The notes beneath the pieces were generated by a model. It searched no databases. It saw nothing but the letters and a program-made list of their open reading frames with translations, and was not told where the DNA came from. A DNA stretch of 64,000 nt, taken from positions 62,001 to 126,000 of the forward strand of contig CAVOHB010000004.1 of the NCBI GenBank assembly GCA_963695705.1, given 5' to 3'. Position 1 is the stretch's first letter, and each line of letters begins with the position of its first letter. The position numbers were made by a program, and so were the translations under genes. This stretch comes from JBKPNJ01 sp963695705. Lineage in GTDB: Bacteria; Actinomycetota; Actinomycetes; Propionibacteriales; Nocardioidaceae. Positions 61,675 through 64,000 of this stretch are shown piece after piece.

Positions 61675-63251
61675 GCACCACAACCCCGGTCGACTCTGCC
61701 GTGCGGTTGTCCCAGCTGAGTCCGCCGGAGAGGTATCGCCACTTCGACGAGCTCCAGCACCGGATGAGTACCGTGTGGGAGTCGATGCAGCTTCCTCTCG
61801 ACGACGGTTCGGTCGTCGTCATCCCATCGGTCACTCTCGATCGAGCCGTGCCGCACGCCGGCAGCCTGATCCAGGCGTACGAAGAGCGGTTCCTCTTCCT
61901 GCTGCTGCTGCTGCGGAAACCGCGGCTGCACATGGTTTACGTGACATCTATGCCCATCGCCCCCGCCATCGTCGAGTACTACCTGGCGCTGCTGCCTGGT
62001 GTCATACCCAGCCATGCACGAGCCCGGCTCTCCCTGGTGTCGGTCAACGACTCCTCACCGCGATCGCTGAGCGAGAAGCTGCTCGACCGGCCGCGTCTAC
62101 TGAACAAGATCGCCGATCTCATCGAGAACCCGTCCATCTCCCACCTCGTGCCCTACAACACCACTGAGCTCGAACGCGACATCGCGCTGGCGCTCGGGAT
62201 CCCCATGTACGGCGCGGACCCGCGTCTGGCCGATCTCGGCACGAAGACGGGCTGCCGCCGCATCTTCGCCGAGTGCGGCGTACCCCACCCGCAAGGGGCG
62301 GAGAACCTGCACAGCCTCGAGGATTTGACCGACGCGGTGTGCGCGATGCGACGCGCCAAGCCGACCATCGCCCAGGTGATCGTCAAGCTCAACGAGGGTG
62401 TCTCCGGAGAGGGGAACGCGCTCGTCGACCTGGCCCACCTGCCCGCCCCCGGAGATCCTGATGAGCGGGAGGCCGTCCTCCAGCGCCTGGTGTCGATGCA
62501 GCTGGAGGCTCCGGAGACCCCGTTCCAGGTGTATATCGACAAGTTCGAGGAACGAGGCGGCATCGTCGAGGAGCGCATCACCGGAGTGGAGATCCGCAGC
62601 CCGAGCGTCCAGCTCAGGGTGACACCGGCCGGCGAAGTGGAGATGCTGTCGACGCATGACCAGCTGCTCGGCGGCGCGAGCGGGCAGAGCTACCTGGGCT
62701 GCGAGTTCCCCGCCGACCGCGCGTACTCGCGCTTGATCAGCCAGCACGCCGCGGTGCTCGGAGAGCGTCTTGCCCGCGAAGGGGTTCTCGGGCGATTCGC
62801 CGTCGACTTCGTCGTCGTGCGAGCGCCCGATGGATCGTGGACGCCGTACGCCATCGAGCTGAACCTGCGCAAGGGCGGGACGACCCACCCCTTCCTCACG
62901 CTCCAGTTCCTCACCGACGGACGGTACGACGAGGAGTCGGGGCTGTTCCTGACCCCTGAGCGGCGCGAGAAGCACCTGATGGCGACAGATCACCTGGAGG
63001 CCGACGAGCTCCGCGCGCTGAGCATCGACGATCTCTTCGACGTCGTTGCCCTGCACGGGTTGCACTTCGACCAGTCGAGGGAGACCGGGGTCGTGTTCCA
63101 CATGATGAGCTGCATCACCGAGCACGGCAGGGTCGGCCTCACCGCCGTGGGGGACACACCCGAGGAGACGGAGGCGACCTACCAGAGGGCTCAGCGGCTG
63201 CTGCTGACGGCAGCGCGCGACGCGCTGGAGGAAGCACCGCTTCGGATCTGA
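61671..63251 (+). CDS. PGM1-like ATP-grasp ligase
   Basis: A 526-aa protein of the peptide-ligase PGM1-related type. The N-terminal part (about 1-190) is family-specific (HMVYVTSMPIAPAIVEYYLALLPG, SEKLLDRPRLLNKI). An ATP-grasp fold follows with the TIAQVIVKLNEGVSGEGNALVD nucleotide loop, the VEERITGVEIRSPSVQLRV substrate strand and the metal site YAIELNLRKGGTTHPF. PGM1 joins a nonproteinogenic amino acid to a peptide in pheganomycin synthesis; the substrate here is unknown. The ATG overlaps the cyclase stop, so it is part of the same operon. Confidence 0.85.
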   Translation: MSTTTPVDSAVRLSQLSPPERYRHFDELQHRMSTVWESMQLPLDDGSVVVIPSVTLDRAVPHAGSLIQAYEERFLFLLLLLRKPRLHMVYVTSMPIAPAIVEYYLALLPGVIPSHARARLSLVSVNDSSPRSLSEKLLDRPRLLNKIADLIENPSISHLVPYNTTELERDIALALGIPMYGADPRLADLGTKTGCRRIFAECGVPHPQGAENLHSLEDLTDAVCAMRRAKPTIAQVIVKLNEGVSGEGNALVDLAHLPAPGDPDEREAVLQRLVSMQLEAPETPFQVYIDKFEERGGIVEERITGVEIRSPSVQLRVTPAGEVEMLSTHDQLLGGASGQSYLGCEFPADRAYSRLISQHAAVLGERLAREGVLGRFAVDFVVVRAPDGSWTPYAIELNLRKGGTTHPFLTLQFLTDGRYDEESGLFLTPERREKHLMATDHLEADELRALSIDDLFDVVALHGLHFDQSRETGVVFHMMSCITEHGRVGLTAVGDTPEETEATYQRAQRLLLTAARDALEEAPLRI

Positions 63252-63283
63252 CGCAGCGGCGCCCCTGCGATGTGCACCGTGGC

Positions 63284-63359
63284 TGGTGCCCCCAACGGGA
63301 TTCGAACCCGTGCTACCGCCTTGAAAGGGCGGCGTCCTAGGCCTCTAGACGATGAGGGC
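63284..63359 (-). tRNA. tRNA-Glu(TTC)
   Basis: Acceptor GCCCTCA pairs with TGGGGGC; anticodon stem CCGCC/GGCGG encloses CTTTCAA with TTC; T arm CGGG-TTCGAAT-CCCG. CCA is encoded (63286-63284). A promoter of the form TTGGGC-N17-TATGCT lies about 45 bases upstream. Confidence 0.95.
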
Positions 63360-63404
63360 ATTTGGGCCGCCTGGGCACAGGGTGCATGCCGTCGGGACCG
63401 ATAA

Positions 63405-63433
63405 AGCATAGGGGAGGCACCGGCTCGGCCCAA
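63405..63433 (-). promoter_or_regulatory. Promoter candidate for tRNA-Glu
   Basis: On the minus strand TTGGGC (63433-63428) and TATGCT (63410-63405) are 17 bases apart. The predicted start is about 40 bases before the tRNA 5' end. Confidence 0.5.
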
Positions 63434-63451
63434 CATCGGCGGCCGCCCGAT

Positions 63452-63513
63452 CTTGCGTCATGCATCCTGTGGGCCGTGACACAGGGTGGGACCCTCCGCT
63501 TGCATGACGCAAG
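63452..63513. repeat. Dispersed inverted-repeat element (copy 2)
   Basis: Perfect 13-base terminal inverted repeats, CTTGCGTCATGCA (63452-63464) and TGCATGACGCAAG (63501-63513), enclose 36 bases that include a nested CCTGTG/CACAGG pair and a GGGACCCTC core. The ends and core match the palindrome at 41684-41731. It lies directly ahead of the metallopeptidase gene and covers one candidate start codon. Confidence 0.7.
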
Positions 63514-63881
63514 GACATGATGAGGAGGTGATCGACGTCGGGCGCGAACGTTTCGAGGACCTGGTCGCCGATGCCCTCGACCAGATTCCGCCGGAGCTGT
63601 CCAAGCTGATGGACAACGTCGCGGTGTTCGTCGAGGATGATCCACCCCGCTCGAACCGCTACCTGTTGGGACTCTACGAAGGCATTCCGCTGACCTCTCG
63701 CGACAGCTCGTACGGCATGGGCGCGATGCCAGACCGGATCACGATCTTCCGCCGGCCGATCCAGGCCATCTGCGTCGATGAGCAGGACGTCATGGATCAG
63801 GTCCGCATCACCGTCGTGCACGAGGTCGCGCACCACTTCGGCATCGACGACGAGCGGTTGCACGAGCTCGGCTACGGCTGA
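63504..63881 (+). CDS. Zincin-like metallopeptidase family protein
   Basis: A 125-aa protein of the PF06262-type family: ERFEDLVADALDQIPPELSKLMDNVAVFVEDDPP, LLGLYEGIPLTSRDSSYG, ITIFRRPIQAI, and the HExxH zinc motif in VVHEVAHHFGIDDERLHELGYG. Families of this kind are small cytosolic predicted proteases of unknown target. The ATG at 63504 lies inside the inverted-repeat element; a GTG at 63528 (117 aa) or one at 63486 are alternatives. Confidence 0.85.
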   Translation: MTQGHDEEVIDVGRERFEDLVADALDQIPPELSKLMDNVAVFVEDDPPRSNRYLLGLYEGIPLTSRDSSYGMGAMPDRITIFRRPIQAICVDEQDVMDQVRITVVHEVAHHFGIDDERLHELGYG

Positions 63882-63943
63882 CCGGGAACGCGACCGGCAC
63901 GCCGCCCTCCCACCTGGAGAGACGCTGCAGCACACTGACGGCT

Positions 63944-64000
63944 GTGGAGGTCGTCACACTGACCGGAGCCGGACTCACCCCGCGAGCAGTGCTGGCCGCG
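63944..64000 (+). CDS. hutH: Histidine/aromatic ammonia-lyase, N-terminal fragment
   Basis: The last 57 bases read VEVVTLTGAGLTPRAVLAA from a GTG start and run off the window. This matches the N-terminus of histidine ammonia-lyases (VxLTGxxLTPxxV). Only 19 residues are visible and the MIO Ala-Ser-Gly motif is outside, so other members of the aromatic-lyase family are possible. Confidence 0.55.
   Translation, partial: MEVVTLTGAGLTPRAVLAA

Overview
The window is a high-GC actinobacterial chromosome segment. The indications are pervasive G/C third positions, many GTG/TTG starts, F420-type enzymes (a DDN-like fragment and an LLM-class oxidoreductase), an ECF41 sigma factor with a SnoaL-like tail, a class F sortase paired with a DUF4397 substrate, and ATGA/GTGA translationally coupled operons. 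Genus cannot be fixed from the sequence alone.

1-19.3 kb: mostly monocistronic housekeeping and accessory genes. These are small dimeric alpha-beta-barrel proteins, a RibD/DHFR-like reductase, an MFS exporter, an SDR, an SRPBCC protein, a GGDEF-EAL c-di-GMP enzyme, a DUF1269 protein, a small-molecule kinase, a homocysteine S-methyltransferase, a PNPOx-like protein, a cytochrome-b561-like DUF6529 protein and PPK2. Several genes are broken: a DDN-like oxidoreductase, an alpha/beta-hydrolase relic and a NB-ARC-type regulator carrying a one-base deletion. Two tRNA 3'-end relics (about 2.5 and 12.1 kb) bracket part of this stretch.

19.3-30.6 kb: a beta-glycoside/beta-galactoside utilisation locus. 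It holds a GH3 enzyme, a LacI regulator, a GH42 gene (frameshifted), an ABC importer (lipoprotein plus two permeases, no ATPase) and a second, intact GH42 convergent with it. A palindromic LacI-type operator sits inside the promoter of the GH42-ABC operon.

30.7-56.9 kb: a beta-lactamase-fold hydrolase, an internally deleted alpha/beta hydrolase, two more DHFR-like reductases, a large LuxR-family ATPase regulator, a secreted phytase-like esterase, an ECF41 sigma factor divergent from a VOC protein with matching promoters on both strands, a BBE-type flavoenzyme, a membrane-fused molybdopterin oxidoreductase, a peptidoglycan-binding secreted protein, a TetR/cupin divergon with a perfect operator palindrome, a coupled phosphotransferase-methyltransferase pair, a SIMPL protein, and the DUF4397-sortase pair.

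56.9-64 kb: pirin, tRNA-Asp, then a tightly overlapping four-gene operon. It encodes a GAF-GAF hybrid histidine kinase, a DivK-like receiver, a receiver-class III cyclase and a PGM1-like ATP-grasp ligase. tRNA-Glu, a zincin-like metallopeptidase and the first codons of a histidine-ammonia-lyase-like gene follow. The kinase-cyclase-ligase operon is the most system-like feature: it reads as a phosphorelay feeding a cyclic-nucleotide step and a peptide or amide ligase.
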